Below are positions 16,285 to 24,230 of a stretch of 64,000 nucleotides of DNA, in pieces. The stretch spans positions 47,829 to 111,828 of the forward strand of contig NZ_MPOH02000011.1 in NCBI RefSeq assembly GCF_001896135.2. Direction: 5' to 3'. Each line of letters begins with the position of its first letter. The stretch's first letter is position 1. Made by a program: the position numbers and the translations under genes. This stretch comes from Streptomyces phaeoluteigriseus (lineage in GTDB: Bacteria > Actinomycetota > Actinomycetes > Streptomycetales > Streptomycetaceae). The notes below the pieces were generated by a model that was given only the letters and a program-made list of their open reading frames with translations, made no database searches and was not told where the DNA came from.

Positions 16285-17520
16285 ATGCGTGGTCTTGGAG
16301 ATCACCTCAGCATCGGTGAGCGGATCGCGTTCTACCGGAAGCGTCGCGGCTACACGCAAGAGGTGCTCGCCGGCCTGGTCGGGCGTAGCACCGACTGGCT
16401 GGCAAAGATTGAAACTGGCCGTAGGAAGCCGCCCCGTATCGACATGCTCGCAGAGCTGTCACGCATCCTGCGCGTACCTCTCGGAGACCTGCTCGGTCAG
16501 ACCGTGCTCATGGAGGACGAGAAGCAGCAGGACGACGTTCCGGCCGTGCGCGACGCGCTCATGAGCCCGCGCCGGCTGTCTCGTCTGCTCTTCGGCCCCG
16601 AGGCTGAGGTTCAGCTCCCCGTGCCGGCGCCCGTGGCCGTCCGTGTGGAGCAGGCATGGAACGACTACCAGGGCGGGCGGCTCGGTAGCGTCATCGCCGC
16701 CCTTCCCGCGCTCCTCCAGACCGCACATGAGCTGGAGGAGCGAGCCGCACGGCGCGGCGAGGATCGGAGCGACTGCTGGGCAGTGTCGGCCCGTACCCAC
16801 CACCTCGCGGCAACGACGCTCGCGAAGATCGGTGAATCGGACATCTCATGGCTCGCTGCCGAGCGCGCGATGCGTGCCGCAGACGAGTCGGATGACCCGC
16901 TCGTGTTGGCGTCTGCCGCACGGTCCGGCACGCACGCCCTATTGGCCAACGGCCGGTACGACGACGCATTGGAGCTGGGTAACACGGCCGCTGCATGGCT
17001 CTCGTCTCAGGTGACCGACAACGACCCCGCGGCACTGAGTTTGCTGGGGATGATCCACCTGCGGGCCGCTGTGGCAGCGGCCCGCCACCAGGACCGGCCC
17101 ACCGCAACCGACCTGCTGGATCGAGCCGAGGCACTCGCGGATGACCTCGGCTCGGATGAGAACTACTGGCAGACCAGCTTCGGACCCACAAACGCCCTGC
17201 TTCACCGGCTGTCGGTTGAGTTGGACCTCGACAATGTGTCGTACGTGGTGGAACACGGCCGGATCAACGTCGACCACATGCCGCAGGAACGCAGCGTGTC
17301 CCACCGCATCGACTTCGCTCGTGCGCTGTCGCTCAACGGGCAAGGCGATGAAGCGTTCACAGAACTCCGCACGGCTGAGCGAACATCGCCGCAGCTCGTG
17401 CGCAACAATCCAAGGGTGCGCGAGACGCTGCGGGACTTGATCAAACAATCACCAGTCACCGGCGGCTCGCGATCGTCCGAGGTGTTCGTGATGGCTCAAC
17501 GGTGCAGGGCGGTGCAGTGA
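16285..17520 (+). CDS. XRE-family transcriptional regulator with TPR-like C-terminal region
   Basis: 411 residues from the ATG at 16285, preceded by GGGAGG. The N-terminal helix-turn-helix (about residues 8-62: LSIGERIAFYRKRRGYTQEV ... WLAKIETGRRKPP) is a classic Cro/CI type. The remaining ~300 residues are Ala/Leu-rich paired helices (for example LLDRAEALADD, DLDNVSYVVEHGRI), resembling the TPR sensor regions of many Streptomyces XRE regulators. It overlaps the flavoprotein gene by four bases (GTGA), so the two proteins are made together. It is GC-rich, unlike the cargo to its left. Possible targets are the GGACA-N3-TGTCC palindromes on both sides. Confidence 0.85.
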   Translation: MRGLGDHLSIGERIAFYRKRRGYTQEVLAGLVGRSTDWLAKIETGRRKPPRIDMLAELSRILRVPLGDLLGQTVLMEDEKQQDDVPAVRDALMSPRRLSRLLFGPEAEVQLPVPAPVAVRVEQAWNDYQGGRLGSVIAALPALLQTAHELEERAARRGEDRSDCWAVSARTHHLAATTLAKIGESDISWLAAERAMRAADESDDPLVLASAARSGTHALLANGRYDDALELGNTAAAWLSSQVTDNDPAALSLLGMIHLRAAVAAARHQDRPTATDLLDRAEALADDLGSDENYWQTSFGPTNALLHRLSVELDLDNVSYVVEHGRINVDHMPQERSVSHRIDFARALSLNGQGDEAFTELRTAERTSPQLVRNNPRVRETLRDLIKQSPVTGGSRSSEVFVMAQRCRAVQ

Positions 17521-18080
17521 GTTCAGGCAAGCGCGGGGTGCTTGGAGTCGTCGGGTCAGCAGCCGGAGGCGTAGAGACGTTGCGCACCGGGCTGGTTGAG
17601 CCTGCCATGGAGCGCGGATGGCAGGTGGCCGTCACTCTGACGCCGACCGCCGGTCAATGGCTGCGGATAGGCGGCGAGGTTGAGCAGTTGGAGAAGCTGA
17701 CTGGCCTGCCCGTACGCGATGAACGGCGCCTGCCTGGCGAGGCCCGACCGCACCCGCCGGTTGACTGCTACGTGGTAGCCCCCGCGTCGGCCAACATGGT
17801 GGCCAAGCTCGCCACGGGCCTGATGGACAACCAGGCGCTGACGCAGGTGGGCGAGGCAATCGGCACCATCGGGTTGCCGGTAGTCGTCTTCCCTCGGGTG
17901 AACGCGGCGCACGCTCGTCATCCGGCATGGCAGCACCACATCGAGACCCTTAAGGCCGGAGGCGTGCGCATTATCTCCGGCCCGGCGGTGTGGCCGCTGT
18001 ACGAGCCGCGCGAGGCGCCGGCGGGGAGGGATCTCCCCTGGGGGGCAGTGCTGGACGCCGTGGACGAAGTCACCAGATAG
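17517..18080 (+). CDS. Flavoprotein (DFP/PPC-decarboxylase-like)
   Basis: 187 residues from GTG 17517, whose GTGA overlaps the XRE stop; an in-frame GTG at 17502 is less likely. The flavoprotein signature is VVAPASANMVAKLATGLMDN, about residues 84-103, plus an N-terminal VLGVVGSAAGG nucleotide-binding loop. This is the FMN-binding fold of phosphopantothenoylcysteine decarboxylase and lantibiotic decarboxylases such as EpiD. No substrate can be assigned. The coupled XRE regulator suggests a redox- or metabolite-linked switch, but that is inference. It ends 35 bases before a perfect hairpin. Confidence 0.8.
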   Translation: MSSGKRGVLGVVGSAAGGVETLRTGLVEPAMERGWQVAVTLTPTAGQWLRIGGEVEQLEKLTGLPVRDERRLPGEARPHPPVDCYVVAPASANMVAKLATGLMDNQALTQVGEAIGTIGLPVVVFPRVNAAHARHPAWQHHIETLKAGGVRIISGPAVWPLYEPREAPAGRDLPWGAVLDAVDEVTR

Positions 18081-18114
18081 CGAGGCGTCAACCCTCCTGA
18101 CCTGCAAGGAAATA

Positions 18115-18139
18115 GGACCCGGACACTTTGTCCGGGTCC
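18115..18139 (+). terminator. Perfect hairpin after the flavoprotein gene
   Basis: 11-bp arms GGACCCGGACA (18115-18125) and TGTCCGGGTCC (18129-18139) with a 3-base CTT loop. It embeds the GGACA-N3-TGTCC palindrome also present at 16143-16155, so it may be both terminator and protein-binding site. Confidence 0.7.
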
Positions 18140-18169
18140 TCTGCCGTTCACGGCCACATGCTCATTGGC

Positions 18170-18388
18170 ATGTCAGGGATCAATGAGCGAAGCGGCGAGC
18201 TGGAAGGCATGACTCCTGCTGAACTCGCTTTGATCAAAGCGAGTTTGAGGGATGCCCGCGTCAAGGTTGAGCGACTGCTGAAGCGTGCGGACGAACTCAC
18301 GGCGCAGGTGGAGTCTCGCTACCCACAAGACGCTCAAGCCGGTCAAGCCGCTCCCCGAGCAAATGGAGAGCGTCATGAATCGTGCTGA
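18170..18388 (+). CDS. Possible small helical protein, doubtful
   Basis: 72-residue frame from ATG 18170 (MSGINERSGELEGM...). Residues ~14-45 (TPAELALIKASLRDARVKVE then RLLKRADELTAQVES) would form a charged amphipathic helix or coiled coil, which is protein-like. Against it: no convincing ribosome site, the start just after a terminator hairpin, and a 92-base overlap with the 3' end of the opposite GntR gene. Confidence 0.3.
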   Translation: MSGINERSGELEGMTPAELALIKASLRDARVKVERLLKRADELTAQVESRYPQDAQAGQAAPRANGERHESC

Positions 18389-18692
18389 GCTCTGCGGCCA
18401 GGGCCGCGAAAGCAGGGCTGCTGCCTGGCTCGGTGCCGAGGGGTACCGCAGGATCACGGACGAACGTCCCGCGTCCCTGCTGAGTGAGGATCAGCCCCTC
18501 GTCACGGAGTTGGCCGTACGCACTTTGAACGGTCATGAGCTGCACGCCAAGTTCCTTGGCGAGCGAGCGAGCAGCCGGAAGCCGGTCCCCCGGGTCGTAC
18601 TCGCGATCGGGGCCCGTGATCTTTCCGCGGAAGTGCGCCGCAATCTCCTTGGCCGTCGGTGTGGGCTTGGGCACTTCAGGGCTCTGATCCAT
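18297..18692 (-). CDS. GntR-family regulator (KorSA-like) of the conjugative element
   Basis: 131 residues. The winged helix-turn-helix fills residues ~10-80 (TAKEIAAHFRGKI ... LPAARSLAKELGVQLMTVQS ... LILTQQGRGTFVRDP). A short helical tail (LSTIHDALHLLGERLDRLER) suits dimerisation; there is no large effector domain. This compact form matches KorSA, the repressor of pSAM2-type elements. Just upstream lie two copies of a GACCTAGGTCAATCT operator, one a perfect 20-bp palindrome. It should repress itself and the rightward transfer/replication genes. Confidence 0.85.
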   Translation of the reverse strand: MDQSPEVPKPTPTAKEIAAHFRGKITGPDREYDPGDRLPAARSLAKELGVQLMTVQSAYGQLRDEGLILTQQGRGTFVRDPAVPLGTEPGSSPAFAALAAELSTIHDALHLLGERLDRLERLVGSETPPAP

Positions 18693-18709
18693 ACCTCCGA
18701 GAGTAACCG

Positions 18710-18775
18710 GACCTAGGTCAATCTCACGCTCTTCTGCCGCACCCTCTTGACAGTCAGATTGACCTAGGTCAATCT
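18710..18775. promoter_or_regulatory. Double operator/promoter of the GntR regulator
   Basis: Site 1 is GACCTAGGTCAATCT at 18710-18724. Site 2 is the perfect 20-bp palindrome AGATTGACCTAGGTCAATCT at 18756-18775. TTGACA at 18747-18752 is a -35 candidate for rightward transcription. The sites flank the start of the GntR gene, as expected for an autoregulated KorSA-type repressor. Confidence 0.75.
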
Positions 18776-19209
18776 GAGCTCACGCCGGAACGCGAGGCCC
18801 GAAGAGGGCTTCACCGGCCGTGTCAGTGCCCGGAAGCAAGGCCCGGATTCCGCACTGCAAAGAACTCAACAGAGTGCCGACCCAGCCACCTGAACAGGGG
18901 TGGTCGATGGGTGCGGGTCACCATCCCGACCGCCCATGTCGGGCCGGGTGACCTGCCCGGATCCGCCCTCCGGGGCGGTAGCTGGCATTGCTTGATCTGA
19001 CTGCATAGAACCTTCGCGGGCCGTCTGAACCCGCGCTGAGCACCCGTGCTCACGGTCCCCGACACCAGCGTCATACACGGCGCTTGGTGCCGGGTGGCCG
19101 TGGCCGCTCGTGAATACGAGAGGTCCTCACCACAACGGCGCGCGGCCCCGGAGGTGCAACTCCGGGGCCGCTGTTCGGGCCGTCCCTCTGCGAAAGGAAC
19201 CACGACCCA
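18776..19209. other. 434-bp non-coding leader with hairpin; candidate cis transfer region
   Basis: No credible gene. A strong hairpin (GCGGCCCCGGAG at 19142-19153, complement at 19160-19171) lies 38 bases before the first rightward gene. GCCCGGA occurs three times (near 18829, 18841 and 18954); pSVH1-type TraB recognises 8-base repeats of related sequence (GACCCGGA, recalled). The region could hold the transfer origin-like clt locus or a long regulated leader. Confidence 0.4.
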
Positions 19210-19479
19210 ATGAGCCACATCGTCACTGTTCAGGACGCTGTTACCGCGTTCGCTCCGTGGATGGAGCCGACGGACGCTGAGTTGGACGCGACCGAGCAGG
19301 AGATGCCCGTCATCCTGGCGGACGTCGACCTGTTGGACGCGCACATCGTCACCCTGGACCGCACCCCGAGTGAGCTGGACGACCGCCGCATCCGTCGGGC
19401 CCGCCGACGGGCGCTGGCCGCGCGGGTCGCGCTGGTCAACCGTGCGGCCGGTGAGAGCCTGCCGGGGGGTGCGGCATGA
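19210..19479 (+). CDS. Small conserved element protein (DUF6284-like)
   Basis: 89 residues; the ATG follows GAAAGGAACC. The charged pattern (EPTDAELDATEQEMPVILAD ... LDRTPSELDDRRIRRARRRA) matches what I recall as the DUF6284 family, found next to transfer genes in actinomycete elements. Function unknown. It starts the rightward operon and overlaps the next gene by four bases (ATGA). Confidence 0.7.
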   Translation: MSHIVTVQDAVTAFAPWMEPTDAELDATEQEMPVILADVDLLDAHIVTLDRTPSELDDRRIRRARRRALAARVALVNRAAGESLPGGAA

Positions 19480-20381
19480 GGGCCAAGACCGTACTGCCCG
19501 CCGTAGCGATGACGGCGGTGTCCATGGTGCTCACCCTGGCCGTGGTCGTGATGTGGCTGGGCACGGCGGTGCCATGGCCCGTGGCCGTGGTCGTCGGTCT
19601 GGGGATCGATGGGGGATGGCTGGCCACCCTCGCCTACGAACGCCGACTGGCCGCGCAGGGTGACCACAATCCCGCGGTGACCGGTGTCGGCTGGTTCTTC
19701 GGTCTGATCGCGGCCGGCGTCCTGGTGGCCCACGCGCTGACCGCTGAGGAGTCCGCCGGCGCGTGGCTGGCCGTGGCGTGGCTGCCGGTTGCGGCCAAGG
19801 CGCTGTGGCTGGTGCATGGGCTGTGGGAGCGCACCGCGCTCACTCCGACGGCGCTCGGGGCGATCCGGGGTATTCAGCAAGAGGCCCGTGACGAGGCGGC
19901 CGTGGCCCGTGCCCGATTGCGGGCGGAGGCCGCCACGGAGGAGACGCGGCTGACGGCCGTGACGGCGGCCGGTGCCCGCGTCGCACGCGTGCAGGCAAAG
20001 ACCGCCGAAGCGCTGTCGCGGGCGTGGTCGACGCTGGAGACGGCTCGTCATGGCGAGGACACCGACAGGGCGCTGACCAGCGTGACGCGGGACGTCACAC
20101 CCGGCGTCACACCCCGATGGGACCTGCCCGTCTGGGGCCCCATCGAGCCGGTGGCGACGCTGGCACTGGAGACGGCCCCCGCACTGAGTGACGATGCGCT
20201 GGACGCGTTGGTGGATCACATCCGGCACAGCCAGACCCCGCCGTTGTCGTACCGGGAGATGGCTCACCGGTTCCGGACCGCCGGACACTCCGCCTCCGAA
20301 GTCCGGCTGCGAGCTGCGTGGAAGCGCGTGGTCGCGGCCACCTCCGGTGACCCGCTCGCGGTCCGGGAGGAGCGGTCGTGA
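19476..20381 (+). CDS. SpdB-like membrane spread protein
   Basis: 301 residues with four predicted N-terminal membrane helices (about 5-30, 33-52, 68-87 and 92-115). A long Ala/Arg/Glu helical region follows (about 130-185: EEAARDEAAV-type charged repeats) and a C-terminal domain with a helix-turn-helix look (LSYREMAHRFRTAGHSASEV). This layout matches Spd proteins that help plasmids spread between hyphal compartments (pock formation). It overlaps genes on both sides by four bases, hence a tightly coupled operon with the TraB-like gene. Confidence 0.7.
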   Translation: MRAKTVLPAVAMTAVSMVLTLAVVVMWLGTAVPWPVAVVVGLGIDGGWLATLAYERRLAAQGDHNPAVTGVGWFFGLIAAGVLVAHALTAEESAGAWLAVAWLPVAAKALWLVHGLWERTALTPTALGAIRGIQQEARDEAAVARARLRAEAATEETRLTAVTAAGARVARVQAKTAEALSRAWSTLETARHGEDTDRALTSVTRDVTPGVTPRWDLPVWGPIEPVATLALETAPALSDDALDALVDHIRHSQTPPLSYREMAHRFRTAGHSASEVRLRAAWKRVVAATSGDPLAVREERS

Positions 20382-20710
20382 CGCGCTGCCCTGCGGCCCA
20401 CCCCGAGGACCCGGATGCCTGCTCCGGGCCGGTGGCCGTGACGGTCCTGGACGCCGCCAACGTCGGTGCGTCGGGATGCGAGCACCACGGGCCGCGCCGG
20501 CGCCGTCCGCCGCTGGTCGCCTACCTCTACCGCATCGACCTGGCCAAACCGGTCCGGCCCATGACGGAGGCGAAGTGGGCGGCGCTGGCCAAGGCCAACA
20601 CCGCCCGCCGTATCTGCCCCGAGTGCGGGCGGGATGCGGGCTACGTCATCCCGACCTCGCTCGGCATGTGCGTGCCCTGCGCCTACCCCGACGAACAGCG
20701 CGCCGCATGA
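20378..20710 (+). CDS. Small zinc-ribbon-like element protein
   Basis: 110 residues from GTG 20378 (GTGA overlap with the previous stop). Cys/His pairs suggest metal binding: N-terminal C4 and C15, then ICPECG (about 84-89) with MCVPC near 99-103, a CxxC-N11-CxxC ribbon. Similar small zinc proteins occur beside TraB genes in Streptomyces elements. Function unknown. Confidence 0.65.
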   Translation: MTRCPAAHPEDPDACSGPVAVTVLDAANVGASGCEHHGPRRRRPPLVAYLYRIDLAKPVRPMTEAKWAALAKANTARRICPECGRDAGYVIPTSLGMCVPCAYPDEQRAA

Positions 20711-20792
20711 ACCGACGGGCCCGGCCGCCCACCTCTCACAGCGCCGGCCGGGCCGCCCTCCCTCCCTCACACCAGAAGTGGAAGGACACTCA

Positions 20793-22967
20793 GTGAAGCA
20801 CCCCGACGACGACGAACTGTTCAACCGGCTGGAAGCCGAGATGGCCGACACCCCCGCCGCGCCGGCCGCTGCGGTGGTCGACCTCGACAAGCACCGCGCC
20901 GCACGCGAGAAGGTGACCGATGCCGAGTCGGCCGACCCGACCGCGCCCGTCATGGTCGACCAGCCGACCGTGACCGCCGTCGGTCCGGGCTACCTCGGTC
21001 GGCTGGCCGCAGCGCAGCGCCGGGCGGTCGTACCGGTGTGGCTGCGGTCCCTGGCGGAACTGCGGACCGCCGCCGCGTGGGTGGCCCGCCACTACGCCCA
21101 CTCGGTCGGCTACCACGCACTCCGTGCCCCGGTCTACGCCCTCCGCCTCACCCTGCAAGCGCCGTCCGGGGCCGCGAGGTTCGTGGGCGGCACGATGCGG
21201 TGGGTGGCCGACCGCGAGGGCGAGCCGGTCCGACTCGCCACCGTGCGCCGCGAGGACGCGGCGGAGTACCTGAAGCTGTCGCGGCAGCGCGACGGACGGG
21301 TTCGACTGCGCACCCTCGTCGCCGTGCTGGCGATGTTCACCGGACTGGGGGCCGCGCTCGCCATCTACGTGCTCGCCCCCGACTGGCTTCAGGCCCTGTC
21401 GGTCGGCGCGGTCGTGCTGGCGCTCGGAGCGGCCGGCCGCCGCGCGGATGCCCCGGTCATCCACCGGGCTGTGGAGTTGCCCACCGCGGTCAAGCTCACC
21501 AGTGACATCGTGCTGCGGGCGCTCGGCTCGCTCGGCATCCCGGCCATCAACCAGGCGCAGGCCAAGGGCCGCGACGGGTTCGAGTTCACCGCCCCGATCA
21601 CCCGCGACGGCCCCGGCTGGCAGGCGGAGGGCAACCTCCCCTACGGCGTCACGGTCACCGACGTCATCGAGCGCCGCGACCGGCTCGCCTCCGGCCTGCG
21701 GCGTCCCCTCGGGTGTGTGTGGCCGGAGGCGGTGCCGGACGAGCACACCGGGCACCTGGTGCTGTGGGTGGGCGATCAGGACATGAACAAGGCCAAGAAG
21801 CCCAAGTGGCCGCTGCTCACTGCGGGAAGCGTGGATCTGTTCAAGCCCGTCGCGTACGGCACCGACCAGCGCGGACGCTGGGTCGAGGTCACGCTGATGT
21901 ACATCGCGGGCATCATCGGCGCCATCCCCCGCATGGGCAAGACGTTCCTGCTCAGGCTGCTTCTGCTCATCGCCGCCCTGGACCCGCGCGCCGAGCTGCA
22001 CACCTACGACATGAAGGGCACCGGCGACCTGGACCCGGTCGGCAACGCCGTCTCCCACCGGCACGCCGCCGGCGACGACGACGAAGCGATCCTGTACTGC
22101 CTGAACGACTGGCGGGCGCTGCGGGAGGAACTGCGCCGCCGCACCAAGGTGATCCGCTCCCTGCCCCGGGACATCTGCCCCGAGTCGAAGGTGACCAGCC
22201 AGCTTGCAGACAAGCGCTCGCTTGGACTGCACCCGATCGTGATCGGCGTGGACGAGTGCCAGGTGCTCTTCGAACACCCCGAGCACGGCAAGGAGTTCGA
22301 GGAGATCGGCACCGACCTGGTCAAGCGCGGCCCCGCGACCGGGATCGTGCTGCTGCTCGCCACCCAGCGCCCGGACGCCAAGGCACTGCCCACCGGCATC
22401 AGCGCGAACGCGTCGGCCCGCTGGTGCCTGAAGGTCATGGGCCAGCTGGAGAACGACATGGTGCTCGGCACCTCCGCCTACAAACGCGGCGTGCGGGCCA
22501 CCATGTTCGCCTGGGGAGACAAGGGCATCCACTACTTCGTCGGTGAAGGCTCCGATGCCCGCATCGTCTCCTCCGTCTACGTGGACGCCCCCGGCGCGGA
22601 CGGCATCGCCGCCCGCGCCCGCAGGATCCGCGAGAAGGCCGGACTGCTGTCCGGCTACGCGCTCGGGGAGGCACCCGAGCCGGTCGCGTCCGGCTACGAC
22701 CTGCTCGCCGACATCCTCGCCGTCGTCCCCGCCGACGAACCCAAGGCGTGGTCCGAAACCGTCGTCGCCCGCCTCGCCGAACTGCGCGAGGACGTCTACA
22801 GCGGCTGGGACGCCGAATCCCTCGCCGCCGCGCTCAAGCCGCACGGCGTCGAGACCGTGCAGATCGGCCGACGGGTGGACGGCAAGGTCGTCAACCGACG
22901 CGGCATCGTCCGCGCCCACATCGCCGCCGCTGTTGCGGAGCGTGACGGGAAGCGGGACGCGGGCTGA
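20793..22967 (+). CDS. TraB-like FtsK/SpoIIIE DNA translocase of the conjugative element
   Basis: 724 residues from GTG 20793, preceded by GAAGGA; the frame stays open 53 codons further upstream over another gene's end. Two membrane helices near residues 170-215 follow an N-terminal cytoplasmic region. The motor domain has Walker A GAIPRMGKT (about 376-384) and Walker B PIVIGVDECQ (about 482-491), then LLLATQRPDAKALP, the typical FtsK sensor segment. A small C-terminal domain (about 650-724) would be the DNA-recognition winged helix. TraB moves double-stranded DNA between mycelia without nicking; this is the key transfer gene of such elements. Confidence 0.9.
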   Translation: MKHPDDDELFNRLEAEMADTPAAPAAAVVDLDKHRAAREKVTDAESADPTAPVMVDQPTVTAVGPGYLGRLAAAQRRAVVPVWLRSLAELRTAAAWVARHYAHSVGYHALRAPVYALRLTLQAPSGAARFVGGTMRWVADREGEPVRLATVRREDAAEYLKLSRQRDGRVRLRTLVAVLAMFTGLGAALAIYVLAPDWLQALSVGAVVLALGAAGRRADAPVIHRAVELPTAVKLTSDIVLRALGSLGIPAINQAQAKGRDGFEFTAPITRDGPGWQAEGNLPYGVTVTDVIERRDRLASGLRRPLGCVWPEAVPDEHTGHLVLWVGDQDMNKAKKPKWPLLTAGSVDLFKPVAYGTDQRGRWVEVTLMYIAGIIGAIPRMGKTFLLRLLLLIAALDPRAELHTYDMKGTGDLDPVGNAVSHRHAAGDDDEAILYCLNDWRALREELRRRTKVIRSLPRDICPESKVTSQLADKRSLGLHPIVIGVDECQVLFEHPEHGKEFEEIGTDLVKRGPATGIVLLLATQRPDAKALPTGISANASARWCLKVMGQLENDMVLGTSAYKRGVRATMFAWGDKGIHYFVGEGSDARIVSSVYVDAPGADGIAARARRIREKAGLLSGYALGEAPEPVASGYDLLADILAVVPADEPKAWSETVVARLAELREDVYSGWDAESLAAALKPHGVETVQIGRRVDGKVVNRRGIVRAHIAAAVAERDGKRDAG

Positions 22968-22976
22968 CGCTTCGGG

Positions 22977-23066
22977 GCCGCTAACGATAGCGGCACACCC
23001 CGCTAACGTTAGCGGCCCCGCTAGCGCCCCAAACCCACTCTGATCAGGCCGCTAGCGGATAGCGGC
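22977..23066. repeat. Cluster of four CCGCTA palindromes
   Basis: GCCGCTAACGATAGCGGC (22977-22994), CCGCTAACGTTAGCGG (23000-23015, perfect), CGCTAGCG (23019-23026) and GCCGCTAGCGGATAGCGGC (23048-23066), all in the 141 bases after the TraB-like gene. The repeated half-site CCGCTA suggests a multi-site protein-binding locus: replication origin, transfer locus or operator of the small-gene operon. Confidence 0.7.
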
Positions 23067-23108
23067 CCACCTGCGGAAACCCCTGAAACCTGCCTGGAAG
23101 GGCCCGTC

Positions 23109-23384
23109 ATGCCCTCTGCCCTGCTCGCTATCGTCCTGATTCTCGGCGTCACGTTGTGTTATGTCGCCGTGTGTGCTGCCTCGCCGTTCGGCGACTGCCG
23201 CAAGTGCCGCGGCATGGGCCACGCACTCAAGACCGACCGCAAGGGCCGCATGAAGCGCGGCAAGGACTGCCGCCACTGCAAGGCCACCGGCAAGCGCATC
23301 CGCGTCGGTCGCTGGCTCTACAACCGCTGGGCCCGCATCTACCGCGCCGGAACCGACGCCCCCCGCCCGGAAGGACTCCGATGA
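23109..23384 (+). CDS. Membrane-anchored DnaJ-type zinc-finger protein
   Basis: 91 residues. One N-terminal helix (residues 3-24, ALLAIVLILGVTLCYVAVCA) is followed by CRKCRGMG (about 30-37) and CRHCKATG (about 54-61), the two CxxCxGxG half-motifs of a DnaJ-like zinc ribbon. A basic tail follows. Such proteins are frequent between TraB and replication genes of actinomycete elements; the role is unknown. It overlaps the next gene by four bases. Confidence 0.7.
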   Translation: MPSALLAIVLILGVTLCYVAVCAASPFGDCRKCRGMGHALKTDRKGRMKRGKDCRHCKATGKRIRVGRWLYNRWARIYRAGTDAPRPEGLR

Positions 23385-23575
23385 TCCTCAACATCTCCGC
23401 CGTGCTGCTGTTCGGCGCCGCCTCCGCCCTCGCCGTCAAGACCAAGTCCGCCGGGGGCGGCGCGGCCATCGTGCTGTTCCTCTTCGGCTTCTTCGCCGCC
23501 GGCACCGGCGCGTACGAGCCCATCCACAACCTCGTGCAGGCATCCGCCGACGCCCTGTCCGCGCTCGGCAACTGA
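23381..23575 (+). CDS. Small two-helix membrane protein
   Basis: 64 residues from ATG 23381 (ATGA overlap). Two hydrophobic segments (about 2-19 and 26-44, the second with VLFLFGFFAAG) separated by KTKSAGGG. The position and size are those of Spd-type accessory proteins. No catalytic features. Confidence 0.65.
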   Translation: MILNISAVLLFGAASALAVKTKSAGGGAAIVLFLFGFFAAGTGAYEPIHNLVQASADALSALGN

Positions 23576-23588
23576 AGGAGACCCGGCC

Positions 23589-24041
23589 GTGAACGAACCC
23601 ACCACCCACCGGACCGCGCCCCTCGTGGTCCACCACCCCACCCCGATCACCCCCGCCGTACACGCGGCGCCGGTCGTTCCCGTCCAGCCGGGCCACATCC
23701 CGGCCGTGGCGAGCGTCGTCCTGCCGGACGGCCGCGTCGTCACCGGCTACGCCGTGGCACCGGCTCAGCCGGAACCGATCACCACCAAGCCGGCCGTGTC
23801 CCGCATGGCGGTGAACGTCGCCCTCGGGGGCATCGGGTTCCTCGCCGTGTGCGGCGGTCTACTCCTGCTCACCTCGTTCATCGCCGCCCTGACCGCCTTC
23901 ATCGGCCAGCTCATCATCCTCGCCGCCGTGATCTTCGGCGGATGGATCGCTGTCCAGGTCTTCAGCGCGAGCGGCCACCACGGCAGAACCACGGTCAACA
24001 TCCGCAAAGCCGTGATCAAGCGCAACCACTTCCACGGCTGA
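23589..24041 (+). CDS. Element membrane protein, Spd-like
   Basis: 150 residues from GTG 23589 with GGAGACC before it. A Pro/His/Val-rich N-terminal 70 residues (VVLPDGRVVTGYAV included) is followed by two membrane helices (about 78-99 and 101-124) and a basic tail. Co-transcribed with its neighbours. Probably a spread or mating-bridge accessory protein; no family named with certainty. Confidence 0.65.
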   Translation: MNEPTTHRTAPLVVHHPTPITPAVHAAPVVPVQPGHIPAVASVVLPDGRVVTGYAVAPAQPEPITTKPAVSRMAVNVALGGIGFLAVCGGLLLLTSFIAALTAFIGQLIILAAVIFGGWIAVQVFSASGHHGRTTVNIRKAVIKRNHFHG

Positions 24042-24058
24042 CCAGAGGAGATCACTGC

Positions 24059-24223
24059 ATGTTCGAAGACGAGTACTGCGACGAGTGCGGCGACTACGGA
24101 TGCCCCGGCCACTTCCTGTGTGACGAGTGCTCCGGCGACATCTGCAACGAGTGCAACGGCTGCGACTGCCCCGACAGCTACTGCCCCGGCCCCATCGCCC
24201 ACATGACCGGCACCGACTTCTAG
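24059..24223 (+). CDS. 54-residue cysteine-rich protein
   Basis: ATG 24059 follows AGAGGAG. Ten of 54 residues are Cys, arranged CDEC, C, CDEC, CNEC, CDC, C with many acidic residues (for example FEDEYCDECGDYGCPGH). This would bind two or more zinc ions. It is the last gene before a strong terminator, within the element operon. A small DNA-, RNA- or protein-binding zinc module is likely; function unknown. Confidence 0.6.
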   Translation: MFEDEYCDECGDYGCPGHFLCDECSGDICNECNGCDCPDSYCPGPIAHMTGTDF

Positions 24224-24230
24224 CTACGCC

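Noticed and set aside
22435-22996. Arg-rich minus-strand frames opposite the TraB-like gene
   Set aside because: Low-complexity Arg/Pro products typical of wrong-strand reading.
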